64,000 nt of DNA from Paenibacillus paeoniae (GCF_003388735.1 NZ_QUBQ01000002.1:186001-250000); one strand, 5' to 3'; positions 50,486-60,305 are shown, counted from the stretch's first letter. The notes: a model not told the origin generated them from the letters alone. A program made the numbers and translations.

Positions 50486-50647
50486 ATGTTCACGCTTAAG
50501 GAAAAACTGTACTTACTAAAGCTGCTTAAATCAGAAAAACGGAAGTCATTTTGGGGTTTTCGCAAAAGAGATTCAGTTCACGATCAGCTCGTCGAAAAGC
50601 TGGAGCAAATGGTTCGCAACGAGCAAGTAAACCAAGAGCATCTCTGA
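50486..50647 (+). CDS. small basic protein, unknown
   Basis: 53 aa starting MFTLKEKLYLLKLLKSEKRK, an amphipathic and strongly basic N-terminal half with aromatic residues (FWGFRKR), ending in a Gln/Glu-rich helix. AGGAGG lies nine bases before ATG, which is good support for so short a gene. No family recognised. It precedes the YdjM-like gene by 123 bp on the same strand. Confidence 0.55.
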   Translation: MFTLKEKLYLLKLLKSEKRKSFWGFRKRDSVHDQLVEKLEQMVRNEQVNQEHL

Positions 50648-50770
50648 TAGAATCAACACCGGCAATCTGTCCTATTCCGTTATGCAAGTCTATCCCGTTA
50701 TACAAGCGCATAGGCATATCACCGTTAGCAGAATCATCAAGAGAGCAACTACGCAACTACTGGAGGTTTC

Positions 50771-51415
50771 ATGAGAGGAAAAACCCATCTGGCAATCGGA
50801 GCGGCTGTCGGCGCTGGAGCTGCGGCCTTTTATTCGTCCGATTTGTCGGAAAGTCATATGTATATCGGCATTGCGGCTTTCTCCGCTTTATGCCCTGACC
50901 TTGACGGTCCCAGCATCCTGAGCAGCAAGATTACGAAAGTGAGCAAAAAAATCAGAGAAGTCGCGCTCTGGGGCGGCTTATTGTACATCGGCATCATTCT
51001 TTATTTATGGTTAACCGGCAAACCCATCTCGCCGCTCGCAGCAGGCGGAAGCCTCGCCGCCGTTCTAATCGGACTCACGATGAAGCAAGGCGTGATTCGC
51101 AATGCGCTCGTCAGCGCAGTCGGGCTGTATCTCGTATCATTAGGCACTACTATGGAAGAATTATGGCTGACTGGACTTGGCGTATTTGTCATCATTGCAC
51201 CTTGGCTGAAGCATCGCGGCATGACCCATACCGTCTGGATGCTCCCCTTGTGGTGGTGGCTGGGACTCGGACTGGAGCAATACTTGAAACTAGACGGAAT
51301 CGCCTTCACCGCGATGCTGGGGTACTTGTCCCATCTCGCAGCGGACACCCTCACGCCAAGCGGCGTGAAGTGGCTGTATCCGCTAATGAAGAAGTCCTTC
51401 AAGCTGAAGCTTTAG
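50771..51415 (+). CDS. YdjM-type membrane-bound metal-dependent hydrolase (DUF457)
   Basis: 214 aa with about five TM helices. The YdjM/DUF457 motifs are present: [14 protein letters not shown] at the start (His6), a CPDLDGPS acidic motif, [10 protein letters not shown] (His pair) and [20 protein letters not shown]. Conserved His and Asp suggest a membrane-embedded metal site; LexA-regulated YdjM of E. coli is the best-known member. GGAGG lies five bases before ATG. The reaction is unknown. Confidence 0.88.
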   Translation: MRGKTHLAIGAAVGAGAAAFYSSDLSESHMYIGIAAFSALCPDLDGPSILSSKITKVSKKIREVALWGGLLYIGIILYLWLTGKPISPLAAGGSLAAVLIGLTMKQGVIRNALVSAVGLYLVSLGTTMEELWLTGLGVFVIIAPWLKHRGMTHTVWMLPLWWWLGLGLEQYLKLDGIAFTAMLGYLSHLAADTLTPSGVKWLYPLMKKSFKLKL

Positions 51416-51579
51416 AATCGTTCCGAGACAACCTTGGCTTGCATCAACAAGGGCAGATAATCCCCTCCTCCTGTCAAGCCATACTCCGTATTATTCGCAA
51501 TATCAAGCGCCGCATCGAAATTAGCGGCCTTGATAAAGGCGAGCACCGGCCCAAATATCTCCTCCTGCGTGATCCTATT
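51412..51579 (-). pseudogene. remnant of 1-pyrroline-5-carboxylate dehydrogenase (rocA/pruA)
   Basis: The minus strand encodes 55 codons that match the C-terminal part of Roc[19 protein letters not shown], then [14 protein letters not shown], then directly [19 protein letters not shown] and a stop. Intact enzymes have about 45 more residues between EYGLTG and the GGxDYL tail, including the NRxxTGA and GGFxMSGTDS motifs, so there is an in-frame internal deletion. Everything upstream of the TQEEIF block is missing too. The stop codon overlaps the end of the YdjM-like gene, and the upstream end abuts the next small gene. Confidence 0.85.
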
Positions 51580-51874
51580 CCTCGATCGGCAAGGAAATCT
51601 GTTCCTTGCAAAATGCTTCGACGAATTGCTCCTCTTCCTCTGTCATTTCCATATCGACATAGGTGCCTTTGGCTGAATTCAAAAACTCATACTTCACTAT
51701 TCGTGAAGCCTCGTTATCCTTTACGTAGACAACACGCAGCCTTACGCCCTCTTCCGAATATAACTCATCCTCTTCGTCAACCTCTAGATCCAGTAGCAGC
51801 TCATAACGCTCCCCGGACAAAATGCCGAACGGGTCCTTCATCCGTTCAATGGTGAATTCTCTAATTTCGAACAT
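51575..51874 (-). CDS. small acidic protein (DUF6509-like)
   Basis: 99 aa, soluble, rich in Glu and Asp. It begins [20 protein letters not shown] and contains [26 protein letters not shown] believe this is the family called DUF6509 in Bacillota, function unknown; the name is from memory. ATG 51872-51874 lies eight bases after CAGGAGG; a longer frame to 51949 runs into the pyrophosphatase terminator. Its last codons touch the rocA remnant, so its C-terminus could have been altered by the same deletion. Confidence 0.75.
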   Translation of the reverse strand: MFEIREFTIERMKDPFGILSGERYELLLDLEVDEEDELYSEEGVRLRVVYVKDNEASRIVKYEFLNSAKGTYVDMEMTEEEEQFVEAFCKEQISLPIEE

Positions 51875-51927
51875 GTCAAATCCTCCTGATCTTGCTTCAA
51901 CTTCATTTGCACATACAAGTATAACGC

Positions 51928-51968
51928 AAAAAACAGCCCAAAGCTTCATAAAAGAAGCTTTGGGCTGC
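51928..51968 (-). terminator. terminator of ppaC
   Basis: CAGCCCAAAGCTTC pairs perfectly with GAAGCTTTGGGCTG, followed by TTTTTTG on the minus strand. 17 bases after the ppaC stop. Confidence 0.95.
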
Positions 51969-51985
51969 TACCTAGTAAAAGACTC

Positions 51986-52918
51986 TTATAGCGCGCTCAG
52001 TGTTTCCGTCAGAACGGGAACGATCTGCGATTTGCGCGATACAACGCCTTTCAGCAGTGCTGTGTTGTTTTCCAATGTTACATGGTATGCCTTCTCGACT
52101 GCCTCAGCTTTGCCGCCTAGAGCAAGCGCGATAGAGTCGTTGTTCAGAATGTCTGTTACGACAAGCACGAACAGGTCAAGACCTTTCGCCGCGATGATCT
52201 CATTCAGCGCGCTCTCAAGCTCCGCTTGACGGTTCAGCACATCATTGGTATCAACCGCATTTACTTGCGCGATTTCTACTTTGTAGCTGCCCATTGCGAA
52301 TTCCTTCGCATCCAGAGAGATCAGCTGCTGGATCGTCTTATCGCTCAGATCGGCGCCTGCTTTAAGCATGTCCAGTCCGTAAGCTTCGGCATCCACGCCT
52401 GCGATTTCAGCCAGCTCGCGAGCTGCCGCAACGTCTTGCTCCGTGCAAGTTGGGGATTTGAACAGAAGGGAATCCGAGATAATAGCAGAAAGCATCAGAC
52501 CTGCAGTTTCCTTGCGGATCGCCACGCCGTTTTCTTTGTACAGCTTGTTCAGAATTGTAGCTGTGCAACCAACAGGCTCTGCGCGGAAGTACAGTGGGCC
52601 TGCCGTCTCAAAGTTAGCGATGCGGTGATGGTCGATGACTTCAACCACACGCACTTTATCGATGTCGTTCGCGCTTTGTTGGCGCTCGTTATGGTCGACA
52701 AGAATAACATCCTTCGCTTCGTCCGCTACGTTCTCTACCAAACGCGGCGCTTCAATGCCGAAATAATTGAGCGCATATTGCGTCTCGCCGTTCACTTCCC
52801 CGAGGCGAATTGCTTCAACGTCTGCGCCAAGCTTGCTTTTCAACTCCGCATAAGCGATAGCCGATGTGATGGTGTCCGTGTCCGGGTTTTTATGCCCGAA
52901 AATAAGCGTTTTTGCCAT
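51986..52918 (-). CDS. ppaC: manganese-dependent inorganic pyrophosphatase
   Basis: 310 aa family II (DHH) pyrophosphatase that hydrolyses PPi to two phosphates. Metal ligands: His and Asp in GHKNPDTDT (~8-16), Asp in LVDHNE, the DHH motif in VIDHHRIAN, and [10 protein letters not shown] near the C-terminus for substrate binding. Two domains without CBS insert, the usual Bacillus form. AAGGAG lies eight to nine bases before ATG. Single gene with strong terminator. Confidence 0.97.
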   Translation of the reverse strand: MAKTLIFGHKNPDTDTITSAIAYAELKSKLGADVEAIRLGEVNGETQYALNYFGIEAPRLVENVADEAKDVILVDHNERQQSANDIDKVRVVEVIDHHRIANFETAGPLYFRAEPVGCTATILNKLYKENGVAIRKETAGLMLSAIISDSLLFKSPTCTEQDVAAARELAEIAGVDAEAYGLDMLKAGADLSDKTIQQLISLDAKEFAMGSYKVEIAQVNAVDTNDVLNRQAELESALNEIIAAKGLDLFVLVVTDILNNDSIALALGGKAEAVEKAYHVTLENNTALLKGVVSRKSQIVPVLTETLSAL

Positions 52919-53056
52919 GATCCCTGCTCCTTAATGAATAGAATTTGACTCCCCGCGACCGTTGGTTCGCGTCAGCCCATTTGAATTGATTATACACTAT
53001 TACCGATTATAACCTTAAGTGCACCTTATTCCTATACCTTTACACCGAATTAAACG

Positions 53057-53089
53057 AAAAAAAGCGGTCGTCCTCATGAGGGCAACCGC
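53057..53089 (-). terminator. terminator of the Cache-MCP gene
   Basis: GCGGTTGCCCTC pairs with GAGGACGACCGC, followed by TTTTTTT on the minus strand. Confidence 0.9.
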
Positions 53090-53106
53090 GATAAGCTCTG
53101 CTACTA

Positions 53107-54828
53107 TTAAACAATAAAACGCTTATTTAAAGACGTCAACTCATTGGACATAGCTTTAAGCGATTCCGCAGAGGCGGTTACTTCGTCCATGGATGCAATT
53201 TGCGTATTGGAGTTACTCACAATCCCTTGGAAATGCTGTGCAGCTCTTCGTGAGATCTGTTCCATTTCCTCTACAGATGCCGCAACCTCCTCCGATTCCG
53301 CGGATACTTCCTGCGATGCGGACGATACCTCCACCAGTTGCTCATGAACTTGCTCTAGCCCTTGCGCAATAGAGTTAAAGGTCATGCCTGCCTCTCTCAC
53401 GCTGACAAGCCCGGCTTGCACCTTATCCGCATTGCCCTCCATTCCTGCGGAGAGTCGCGCGGTCTGCTCCTGCGTCTTCGAGATCAGCTCTGCAATCTGA
53501 ACAGCGAAGGATTGGGACTGCGCCGCCAGCTTGCGTACTTGTTCCGCTACAACTGCGAAGCCACGCCCGTTCTCACCAGCATGAGCCGCTTCGATAGCGG
53601 CATTCAGCGCGAGCAGATTGGTCTGATCCGCAATATCCGACATAATCGTCGTGATCTCGCCAATCTCATCCGATCTACTCTCCAGTTCTTTCGTAGCTGC
53701 AAGCATCGCTTCTGCTGCTTCTCCGATGGTCTCCATCTCCATCATCGCTTGTCCGATCAGCGCGTTGCCGCGATCGGAATGTTCCTTCGTCTCCTGTGCG
53801 ACATCCGATACGATGCTTGCCGACTCGGTAATGCGAAGCATGCTGCGGGTCATGCCTTCGACCGCCTTGGTCATATCTGTCGCACGATTCACCTGCGTAT
53901 GGGCACCCCCAGACGCTTCCTCTATACTGACGGCAATATGCCGGCTGGCCTCTGTCGTGGACCTAGCATGCTGCGATACATCCTCCGACGCAGAGAGCAG
54001 GCGTTCCGAATTGTCTTTCATACTCCTGATGACCGATCTTGTATTCGTGACAAGCTGTTGAAACGTATGTGCCAGAATCCCGATCTCATCCTTGCGATGA
54101 ATGGCGATGTCTACAGTCATATCGCCCTCTCGTACTTTGGCAACCTGATTCGTCAATTGATTAAGCGGCCTGGTCAGATAACTGGCCAAGGCAACAACAA
54201 GCGCAATTCCAGCCAATATAATCCCAAGGGCCACCCACAATGTCATTCTCGTATTGTTGGACATAAGCGCGTACACATTTGTTGCGTCAAAGTCCGCCCC
54301 CATAATGCCCATTAGCTTGCCCGAGTTGTCTCTCAGCGGCACATAAGCCGTAATCGCGGCCCCGTATTCCGAATCATTCGTCAGCTCGCCTACGACAGTC
54401 TTGCCCTCAGCGAAAGCCTGAATCATGCCACCATAGCCGATCTCCTCCCGCGTACCGATAGGGGAGAAGTCATCCTCCGCTACATCCTCGGGCGCCCCAT
54501 CTACCATATAGTAATAATAGGCCTCACCGTTCTCTTCGCCTTGTGCAAGCGTATACAAATATTTCAGTCCATTGATTTCCCTTAGCGCATTCATCTTTGC
54601 CCGAAGCTCCTGATAATAAGGCGTCTCTCCAGCTTCTACTGACAACTCTGCATATCTCTCTTTATCAATCAGCGAAGCAGCGCTCTCCGCTACGATCTGT
54701 GCCTGTGCGCCAAGCGAATTCTCTACCAGGCTCATCGACGAGCGGTAGATCGTAATACCAAGCACCGCCACCGCGACGATAATCAAGCACGAAAAAAATA
54801 ATACCATTCTGGTCAACAATCGATTCAA
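53107..54828 (-). CDS. methyl-accepting chemotaxis protein with Cache domain
   Basis: About 573 aa. TM1 ([20 protein letters not shown]), extracellular Cache-type domain (~40-190; [51 protein letters not shown]), TM2 (~198-220), HAMP and a signalling domain with the tip [25 protein letters not shown] normal chemoreceptor for a small extracellular ligand. TTG 54826-54828 lies seven bases after GGAAGGGG; ATG 54864 has no ribosome site. No sigma-D-type promoter was found. Confidence 0.9.
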   Translation of the reverse strand: MNRLLTRMVLFFSCLIIVAVAVLGITIYRSSMSLVENSLGAQAQIVAESAASLIDKERYAELSVEAGETPYYQELRAKMNALREINGLKYLYTLAQGEENGEAYYYYMVDGAPEDVAEDDFSPIGTREEIGYGGMIQAFAEGKTVVGELTNDSEYGAAITAYVPLRDNSGKLMGIMGADFDATNVYALMSNNTRMTLWVALGIILAGIALVVALASYLTRPLNQLTNQVAKVREGDMTVDIAIHRKDEIGILAHTFQQLVTNTRSVIRSMKDNSERLLSASEDVSQHARSTTEASRHIAVSIEEASGGAHTQVNRATDMTKAVEGMTRSMLRITESASIVSDVAQETKEHSDRGNALIGQAMMEMETIGEAAEAMLAATKELESRSDEIGEITTIMSDIADQTNLLALNAAIEAAHAGENGRGFAVVAEQVRKLAAQSQSFAVQIAELISKTQEQTARLSAGMEGNADKVQAGLVSVREAGMTFNSIAQGLEQVHEQLVEVSSASQEVSAESEEVAASVEEMEQISRRAAQHFQGIVSNSNTQIASMDEVTASAESLKAMSNELTSLNKRFIV

Positions 54829-54907
54829 ACGAATACCCCTTCCCGAAAATGGAAAAAACCACATGACACTATCTTACAGGATTCGGGCCATTTCGCGCTA
54901 TAGCAAA

Positions 54908-54940
54908 TAAAAAAGGAGCGCCCATAATAAGACGCTCCTC
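54908..54940 (-). terminator. terminator of the sugar isomerase operon
   Basis: GGAGCG pairs with CGCTCC around TCTTATTATGGG, with TTTTTTATTT following on the minus strand. Confidence 0.85.
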
Positions 54941-54945
54941 GCTCA

Positions 54946-55836
54946 TTACCCTCTGAATTTTTTCAAGAAATCAACGGCAAGCTGAATATCAACTTCCGGA
55001 TTGGTGCCTACCTCGCGCTCAATTGTCAGGTAACCCTTGTAGCCAATATCATTCAGCGCCTGCAGATATCCGTTCCAATCGACACCGCCTTCGCCCAGCG
55101 GCACTTCACGGAAAGCTGAACCCGACTCCGCCATCGCAGCAATCTTCTCATGATCAAGTTCAACCTCGTAGCCGTAATCGCCGTAGACATCACGAGGATC
55201 GATATGTCCCAGTTTAATGCCATCCTTTGCGTGCGTATGAACGATATAATCCTTTAAATGATAAACGCCTTGCACTGGATCGTCTCCCGTCACCATAACC
55301 ATGTTCGCGGGATCGAAGTTGACGGATACGCCCTTCGAGCCGAGGCCGTCAAGGAACGACTTCAGGTGAGCGGATGTTTCCGGTCCTGTCTCAATCGCGA
55401 AGTAAGCGTTATTGTCGCTCGCAAACCGGCTTAGCTCTTCGCACGCCACATGCATGGTCTCATATACCCGGCTGTTGCGGTCGGCCGGTACGATGCCAAT
55501 ATGCGTCGTCACGATGTTGGTGCCAAGCTCCAGTCCAAGCTCCAGAATACGTTTGGACTTCTCGATTTTCTCCCGGTTTTGCACCGGGTCCTGGAAGCCA
55601 TGCCCGCCAAGATCACCCACGAGAGCAGATATCTCCAAACCTAGCGATTCAATATAGGACTTCCACTCTTTTCTCGCCGCAGGAGAGAGATTCGCCGGGT
55701 CCATCTCGCCTTTGACCGCGTAGATCTGTACGCCGTCCGCGCCAACTTTGCTCGCCTTCACTAGACCTTCCTTCACGCCAACGTGAAAGCTGTCTACAAT
55801 TACCCCGATTTTATTCGTCATTATTGGTGCTGTCAC
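54946..55836 (-). CDS. sugar phosphate isomerase/epimerase (IolE/IolI-like TIM barrel) 2
   Basis: About 296 aa AP-endonuclease-2/xylose-isomerase-like TIM barrel. Metal ligand motifs: AIETGPET (Glu), VNFDPANMV (Asp), VHTHAKDG (His) and LTIEREVG (Glu). Members isomerise or dehydrate keto-sugars and inosose. GTG 55834-55836 lies nine bases after GAGGAG; ATG 55845 abuts the ribosome site and ATG 55821 is a further option. Last gene of the three-gene operon; substrate unknown. Confidence 0.85.
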   Translation of the reverse strand: MTAPIMTNKIGVIVDSFHVGVKEGLVKASKVGADGVQIYAVKGEMDPANLSPAARKEWKSYIESLGLEISALVGDLGGHGFQDPVQNREKIEKSKRILELGLELGTNIVTTHIGIVPADRNSRVYETMHVACEELSRFASDNNAYFAIETGPETSAHLKSFLDGLGSKGVSVNFDPANMVMVTGDDPVQGVYHLKDYIVHTHAKDGIKLGHIDPRDVYGDYGYEVELDHEKIAAMAESGSAFREVPLGEGGVDWNGYLQALNDIGYKGYLTIEREVGTNPEVDIQLAVDFLKKFRG

Positions 55837-55891
55837 TTCTATCATCTCCTCACCATCATAATCAATCTCTGAATCTGCCGAGTCACAAGCG

Positions 55892-56749
55892 TTAAATCTC
55901 CGACCAGAGCTTCTTTACGTAGTTGAAGCCTGCTTTCGTTCCTTCGAAGCAATCCTCCATGCCTTCGAATTCGATCGAGATATAGCCGTCATAGCCGCTC
56001 TCCTTCACGATGCGCAGCACATGCGGCATATCGATGTCTCCTTGGCCGACGATCGCACCGCGCAGCCAATTGCCAGAGGAAGACTTGAACCAGCCCTCGC
56101 CGGGATAACGGTAGGAAGGACGTACATAGAAGTCCTTCACATGCACCATGGAGGCCAGCTTCACATTATTAGCGACCGCTGTCGCCGAATCCTCGTCTGC
56201 GCACAGGAAGTTGCCGACATCAAGCGTTGTCCGATAGTTATCGCGTCCGACCGCCTGCACAAGCGCTTGTACGCGATCGCTTTGCTGGATGAAGAAGCCA
56301 TGATTCTCTACGCTTGTTGTAATGCCCAGCGGCTTCGCGTAATCCGCAATTTCGCGGCATGCATCTGCAAGTCGAGGCAGTTGCGACAGGAAGTTGCCAA
56401 TAGACAGATCCTGAGAAGACGCAACATCATGTCTCATGAGCTTAATTCCGAGCGCTGCGCATACATCAACTTCTCGCTTCACGCGCGCAATCTCGTTTTC
56501 ATAAGCCTCGCCTTCAAGCCCCGCGAAATTTGCGCCGATTGCATAATTGGACAGCTCGATGCCATGCTGCTTCGCCGCATTCCGAATATCGTCGATCAGC
56601 TCGGGGTTATCCGTTAGAGAGAAGCCCAGCGGCACAATCTCCGCATGCTCCGCCCCGATGCTCGAAATATACTCAATCATACCTGTGAGGCTCAGCTCTC
56701 CTGATGCAAATGCCTTATATAGGCTGTATGTGCTGATGCCCAGTTTCAT
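55892..56749 (-). CDS. sugar phosphate isomerase/epimerase 1
   Basis: About 285 aa, second TIM-barrel paralogue of the AP-endonuclease-2 family. Metal ligand motifs: TSVENHGFF (Glu), TTLDVGNF (Asp), VHVKDFY (His) and ISIEFEGMED (Glu). ATG overlaps the oxidoreductase stop (CTATGA), so both are translated together. Two different barrel enzymes plus a Gfo/Idh/MocA dehydrogenase recall inositol or keto-glucoside breakdown (IolG, IolE, IolI). Confidence 0.85.
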   Translation of the reverse strand: MKLGISTYSLYKAFASGELSLTGMIEYISSIGAEHAEIVPLGFSLTDNPELIDDIRNAAKQHGIELSNYAIGANFAGLEGEAYENEIARVKREVDVCAALGIKLMRHDVASSQDLSIGNFLSQLPRLADACREIADYAKPLGITTSVENHGFFIQQSDRVQALVQAVGRDNYRTTLDVGNFLCADEDSATAVANNVKLASMVHVKDFYVRPSYRYPGEGWFKSSSGNWLRGAIVGQGDIDMPHVLRIVKESGYDGYISIEFEGMEDCFEGTKAGFNYVKKLWSEI

Positions 56750-57804
56750 AGCTTCACCTCTTGACCGCTTGCCGCGGACTCGTAGATGCCGCATAGAATC
56801 TTCATGATTTCAACGCCATCCTCTACCGGACTGAGCGGCTTCGTACCATTTTGCACATTTTCGATGAAATGGTTGATCTCATTTTGGAATGCGCTTTGGA
56901 AGTGGAAGCCCGCATGATCCGTCTGCGGCAAAATGTTGACGATGGTATTGTTCTTCTCCGTGACGATGACCGTCTCCGGATCAATCTCCATGCCGCCCTT
57001 GTCTCCATACAGGCGCACGAACATCTCATCCTTCTTGGCATGCAGCGTGAAGCTCGCATCGACCATCAAGGATGCTCCGTTCTCAAAGCGGATCATGGCA
57101 TTCGCCATATCTTCGATCGTATTTTTTGATGCGTCATAATCCGCCGCTTGGTAGAAGGACAGATGCTCCACGTTGGAGCGGTTGCCAAGCTTGCGGTACG
57201 TATTAGCGCTGACGGATACCGGCTTCGGACGGCCCATCATGTACCAGCACAGGTCAATGACATGCACGCCGATGTCGATCAGCGGACCGCCGCCGGAACG
57301 CTCAATATCCGAGAACCAGCCGCCCGGATTGCCAAGCCGGCGAATAGCTGTTGCCTTCGCATAATAGATCTCCCCGAATTCACCTTCGTTCGCAAGCGAT
57401 TTCAAGAGTTGTGCATTTGTGTCATAGCGGCGAACAAAGCCGACTTGCAAAATCTTGCCCGATGCTTCAACCGCGCGTTGTACGTTAAGCGCTTCCTCAA
57501 CTGTCCGGCAAAGCGGCTTCTCAACCAGTACATGCTTGCCCGCTTCTACCGCCGCGATGCTGATCTCAGCGTGCGTATTGTTCCAAGTACAGATGCTTAC
57601 CGCCTGAACAACAGGATCAGCCAGCAACTCTCTATAATCCGTATATACTTTCTCAGCGCCGTACTTTTCTGCGGCTGCCCGCGCGCGTTCCTCATTCAAA
57701 TCGCATACAGCGTAAATATGGGCTTCCTTATTGTTTTTGTAAGCATCAAGATGCAGTGACGAGATTGAACCGGTACCAATGACTCCGATTTGGACAGTAG
57801 ACAT
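56746..57804 (-). CDS. Gfo/Idh/MocA family oxidoreductase
   Basis: About 352 aa NAD(P)-dependent sugar or cyclitol dehydrogenase. N-terminal Rossmann motif GVIGTGSISSLH (~7-18), EKPLCRT (the catalytic Lys motif EKP), and GGGPLIDIGVHVIDLCWYMMG, with His in the active site. Start ATG 57802-57804 lies nine bases after AAGGAG; a longer frame to 57906 runs through the divergent promoter. First gene of a catabolic operon facing an AraC regulator. Confidence 0.9.
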   Translation of the reverse strand: MSTVQIGVIGTGSISSLHLDAYKNNKEAHIYAVCDLNEERARAAAEKYGAEKVYTDYRELLADPVVQAVSICTWNNTHAEISIAAVEAGKHVLVEKPLCRTVEEALNVQRAVEASGKILQVGFVRRYDTNAQLLKSLANEGEFGEIYYAKATAIRRLGNPGGWFSDIERSGGGPLIDIGVHVIDLCWYMMGRPKPVSVSANTYRKLGNRSNVEHLSFYQAADYDASKNTIEDMANAMIRFENGASLMVDASFTLHAKKDEMFVRLYGDKGGMEIDPETVIVTEKNNTIVNILPQTDHAGFHFQSAFQNEINHFIENVQNGTKPLSPVEDGVEIMKILCGIYESAASGQEVKL

Positions 57805-57844
57805 GACCCATCTCTCCTTTAGTAGAATGATAGCGAACACGATG

Positions 57845-57881
57845 CTGCAACCTTTGCAGGTATATACTTTCGTATTATAAT
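57845..57881 (+). promoter_or_regulatory. dyad and promoter between the isomerase operon and araC gene
   Basis: TTTGCA (57853-57858), 17-base spacer, TATAAT (57876-57881) gives a promoter toward the AraC gene. Overlapping its -35 is a perfect dyad CTGCAA-CCT-TTGCAG (57845-57859), a possible AraC or other regulator site shared with the divergent operon. Confidence 0.5.
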
Positions 57882-57957
57882 GAATACAGGTGTGAAGGCC
57901 ATGCAACGGCGTGCGGTTTGTTTGTACAAATGTGCTATTTGGAGGGAATGATCACAT

Positions 57958-58830
57958 ATGAAGCTCAATAAAAACGAATCGTTGCGGGAACAGATGAGCA
58001 TGCCCAATCCGCATTTTCCGATTAAAGTGCATCGCTCGCGCTACAGCCAGGAGGGAATGCTCCTGTTCCACCATCATTGGCACAAGCATCTGGAGTTCCT
58101 CTACTTCGAGACGGGCGAAGCCTCTATCGAATGCGGCTCTACGACGATTCACGCCAAGCCGGGCGACTTGATTGTCGTGAACAGCAATGAGCTTCATTAC
58201 GGCGTCAGTCTTACGCCGAACCTGATTTATTATGTATTGATTGCCGATATCTCACTTCTGCAAAGCGGCTCCGTCGACGCGGCGGAGACCAAATTCATCG
58301 CTCCAATCTCTCAAAACCAGCTGCTGCTGCGCAATCATATCCGAGGAGATCAAATCACGATTGCCTGCATGCATAATTTGATTCGTGAATTGGAAAACCG
58401 GGAATTCGGCTACGAGCTTGCAATCAAGTCCGAGCTGTATCGCCTCTTGGCGCTGCTGCTGCGAGGACATGTCACAACCGTTCTGACGAAAGACGAATAC
58501 GCTGAGCGCATGAAAAATGTAGAGCGCTTCGAGCCTGTCTTCCGTTTCATCGCCGAGCATTACCGGGAAGAGCTGACGGTAGAGCAATTGTCCGGCATTG
58601 CGGGACTAAGCCGCTATCACTTCAGCAGGCTGTTCAAGGAACTCACTGGACGAACCGTTACGGAATATGTCACCGCAGCACGTCTGGACAAAGCGGATCA
58701 TCTGCTCCGCCATACACCTCTTACCGTCTCCGAGGTAGCGACGGCATCCGGCTTTAATGATATTTATTACTTCAGCCGAACGTTCAAGAAACATAAGAAG
58801 ATATCCCCTTCCAAAATACGCGATGCCTAA
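57958..58830 (+). CDS. AraC-family regulator with cupin sensor
   Basis: 290 aa. N-terminal cupin (HHHWHKHLEFLYFETGEASIECG; KPGDLIVVNSNELHYGV) and a C-terminal double HTH (ELTVEQLSGIAGLSRYHFSRLFKELTG; LTVSEVATASGFNDIYYFSRTFKKHKKISPSK). Likely senses a sugar. Divergent from the Gfo/Idh/MocA operon, its most probable target. GGAGG is about 12 bases before ATG. Confidence 0.92.
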   Translation: MKLNKNESLREQMSMPNPHFPIKVHRSRYSQEGMLLFHHHWHKHLEFLYFETGEASIECGSTTIHAKPGDLIVVNSNELHYGVSLTPNLIYYVLIADISLLQSGSVDAAETKFIAPISQNQLLLRNHIRGDQITIACMHNLIRELENREFGYELAIKSELYRLLALLLRGHVTTVLTKDEYAERMKNVERFEPVFRFIAEHYREELTVEQLSGIAGLSRYHFSRLFKELTGRTVTEYVTAARLDKADHLLRHTPLTVSEVATASGFNDIYYFSRTFKKHKKISPSKIRDA

Positions 58831-58857
58831 CATTGTATATGTCTTGCCACTAGCAAA

Positions 58858-58888
58858 GAGCCGTCGACCTGCAGCAGGTCGACGGCTC
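58858..58888. terminator. bidirectional terminator
   Basis: GAGCCGTCGACCTGC pairs perfectly with GCAGGTCGACGGCTC, with one loop base. It sits in the 74-bp convergent gap of araC and thrC; T-runs are short on both sides. Confidence 0.8.
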
Positions 58889-58904
58889 TCTCTATTCCTA
58901 TCTC

Positions 58905-60305
58905 TTATGCGTTATAAAATTGATCCAGTTGCGCTACAATGTCCTCAAGCTTGCCGTCCACAAGAATCTGACTCTGCGGCTTGTCGAACAGCGAGGAGAT
59001 CTCGTTCGGAAATGATTGCTCAATTCCGCACAAACGGATGGCTTCATCGAACTTCGCCGGGTGAGCCGTAGCAAGCGAGATGCTGATCTCGCCTTCGTCC
59101 GCACATTGCTGAACGGCTGCAATCCCGCAAGCGGAATGCGGGTCAAGCAAGTAGCCGTACTTGGTCTGATAATCAGCAATTGTGTCCAAACACTCCTGGC
59201 CCAATACGCCATGCGCAGCGAATTCGGACTGCACCTTGCGCAGCGCATCCTCAGAGATCGAGATTTCGCCCTCAGCTTTGAACTGTGCCATCAGACGTTC
59301 AATTCCCTCCGCATCTTCACCCAGTACATAATACAGATAACGCTCGAAGTTGCTAGCAACCTGAATATCCATGGATGGGCTGTATGTGGCGCGGAAATCG
59401 CCAGGCATATAGACGCCTTCCTGGATGAAGCGCTCCAGAATGTTGTTCTCATTCGTTGCCAGAATCAGCTTGCCTACCGGAAGACCCATACGCTTCGCAA
59501 GATAACCGGCAAAGATATCGCCAAAGTTGCCCGTAGGTACACTAAAGTTAACTTTTCCAACATCGCCGCCGTTTGCCTTTGCCACTTGGAAATAAGCATA
59601 AAAGTAATAAACGGTTTGCGCCATAATACGCACAAAGTTAATGGAATTGATCGCTGCGAGATGGTTGGACGACTTGTAGTCCAGATCGGCGAACAGCTCC
59701 TTGATCATCCGCTGGCAATCATCGAAGTTGCCTTCAACCGACAGATTGAGCACATTATCTTCCTTCACCGTCGTCATCTGCAATTCTTGCACTTTGCTTA
59801 CCTTGCCGTTCGGATGCAGAATGCAAATTTTAATACCGTCCTTGCCTCGTACCCCTTCGATAGCCGAAGCACCGGTATCTCCGGAAGTTGCGCCTAGAAT
59901 ATGAATTTTCTTGCCTTGCTTCGCCGCAACATAGGAATAAAATTGGCCCATAAATTGCAGGGCAATATCTTTGAACGCAAAGGTCGGACCATGGAACAGC
60001 TCAAGCAAATACAAGCCGTCATGAAGGCGACGCACCGGCGTCACTTCAGGATCGCGAAACGTAGAGTAGCTCGCCTCCACCATCGCTTTCAAGTCCGCTT
60101 CCGGAATTTCATTATTCGTGTAATACGAGAAAATCTCCAAGACTAGCTCTTGATAGCTTAGCTCCTGCCATGCCTTCAGCGTCTCTGCCGAAATCTGCGG
60201 AATTTCGCTTGGCACCAGTAAGCCACCGTCATCTGCAAGTCCCATCATAAAAGCATCAATAAATCCGATTTTGCCTACTTTGCCTCTTGTACTGATGTAC
60301 TCCAT
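58905..60305 (-). CDS. thrC: threonine synthase
   Basis: 466 aa PLP enzyme that makes threonine from O-phosphohomoserine. The length and N-terminal YISTRG belong to the long (E. coli/yeast-type) threonine synthase clade, not the ~350 aa Bacillus form. PLP Lys112 in TFAFKDIALQF; LGATSGDTGASA and the phosphate loop SVPTGNFGD are present. AGGAGG lies nine bases before ATG. Monocistronic; no hom or thrB next to it. Confidence 0.95.
   Translation of the reverse strand: MEYISTRGKVGKIGFIDAFMMGLADDGGLLVPSEIPQISAETLKAWQELSYQELVLEIFSYYTNNEIPEADLKAMVEASYSTFRDPEVTPVRRLHDGLYLLELFHGPTFAFKDIALQFMGQFYSYVAAKQGKKIHILGATSGDTGASAIEGVRGKDGIKICILHPNGKVSKVQELQMTTVKEDNVLNLSVEGNFDDCQRMIKELFADLDYKSSNHLAAINSINFVRIMAQTVYYFYAYFQVAKANGGDVGKVNFSVPTGNFGDIFAGYLAKRMGLPVGKLILATNENNILERFIQEGVYMPGDFRATYSPSMDIQVASNFERYLYYVLGEDAEGIERLMAQFKAEGEISISEDALRKVQSEFAAHGVLGQECLDTIADYQTKYGYLLDPHSACGIAAVQQCADEGEISISLATAHPAKFDEAIRLCGIEQSFPNEISSLFDKPQSQILVDGKLEDIVAQLDQFYNA

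Noticed and set aside
53362..54315. 317-residue plus-strand frame
   Set aside because: Antisense to the MCP gene, rich in His/Arg/Cys as expected from reverse-strand translation.
54829..54907. Sigma-D promoter before the Cache-MCP gene
   Set aside because: A weak GCCCGAAT was seen but no TAAA 15 bases upstream.
59016..59897. 293-residue plus-strand frame
   Set aside because: Antisense to thrC; no start signal or recognised domain.
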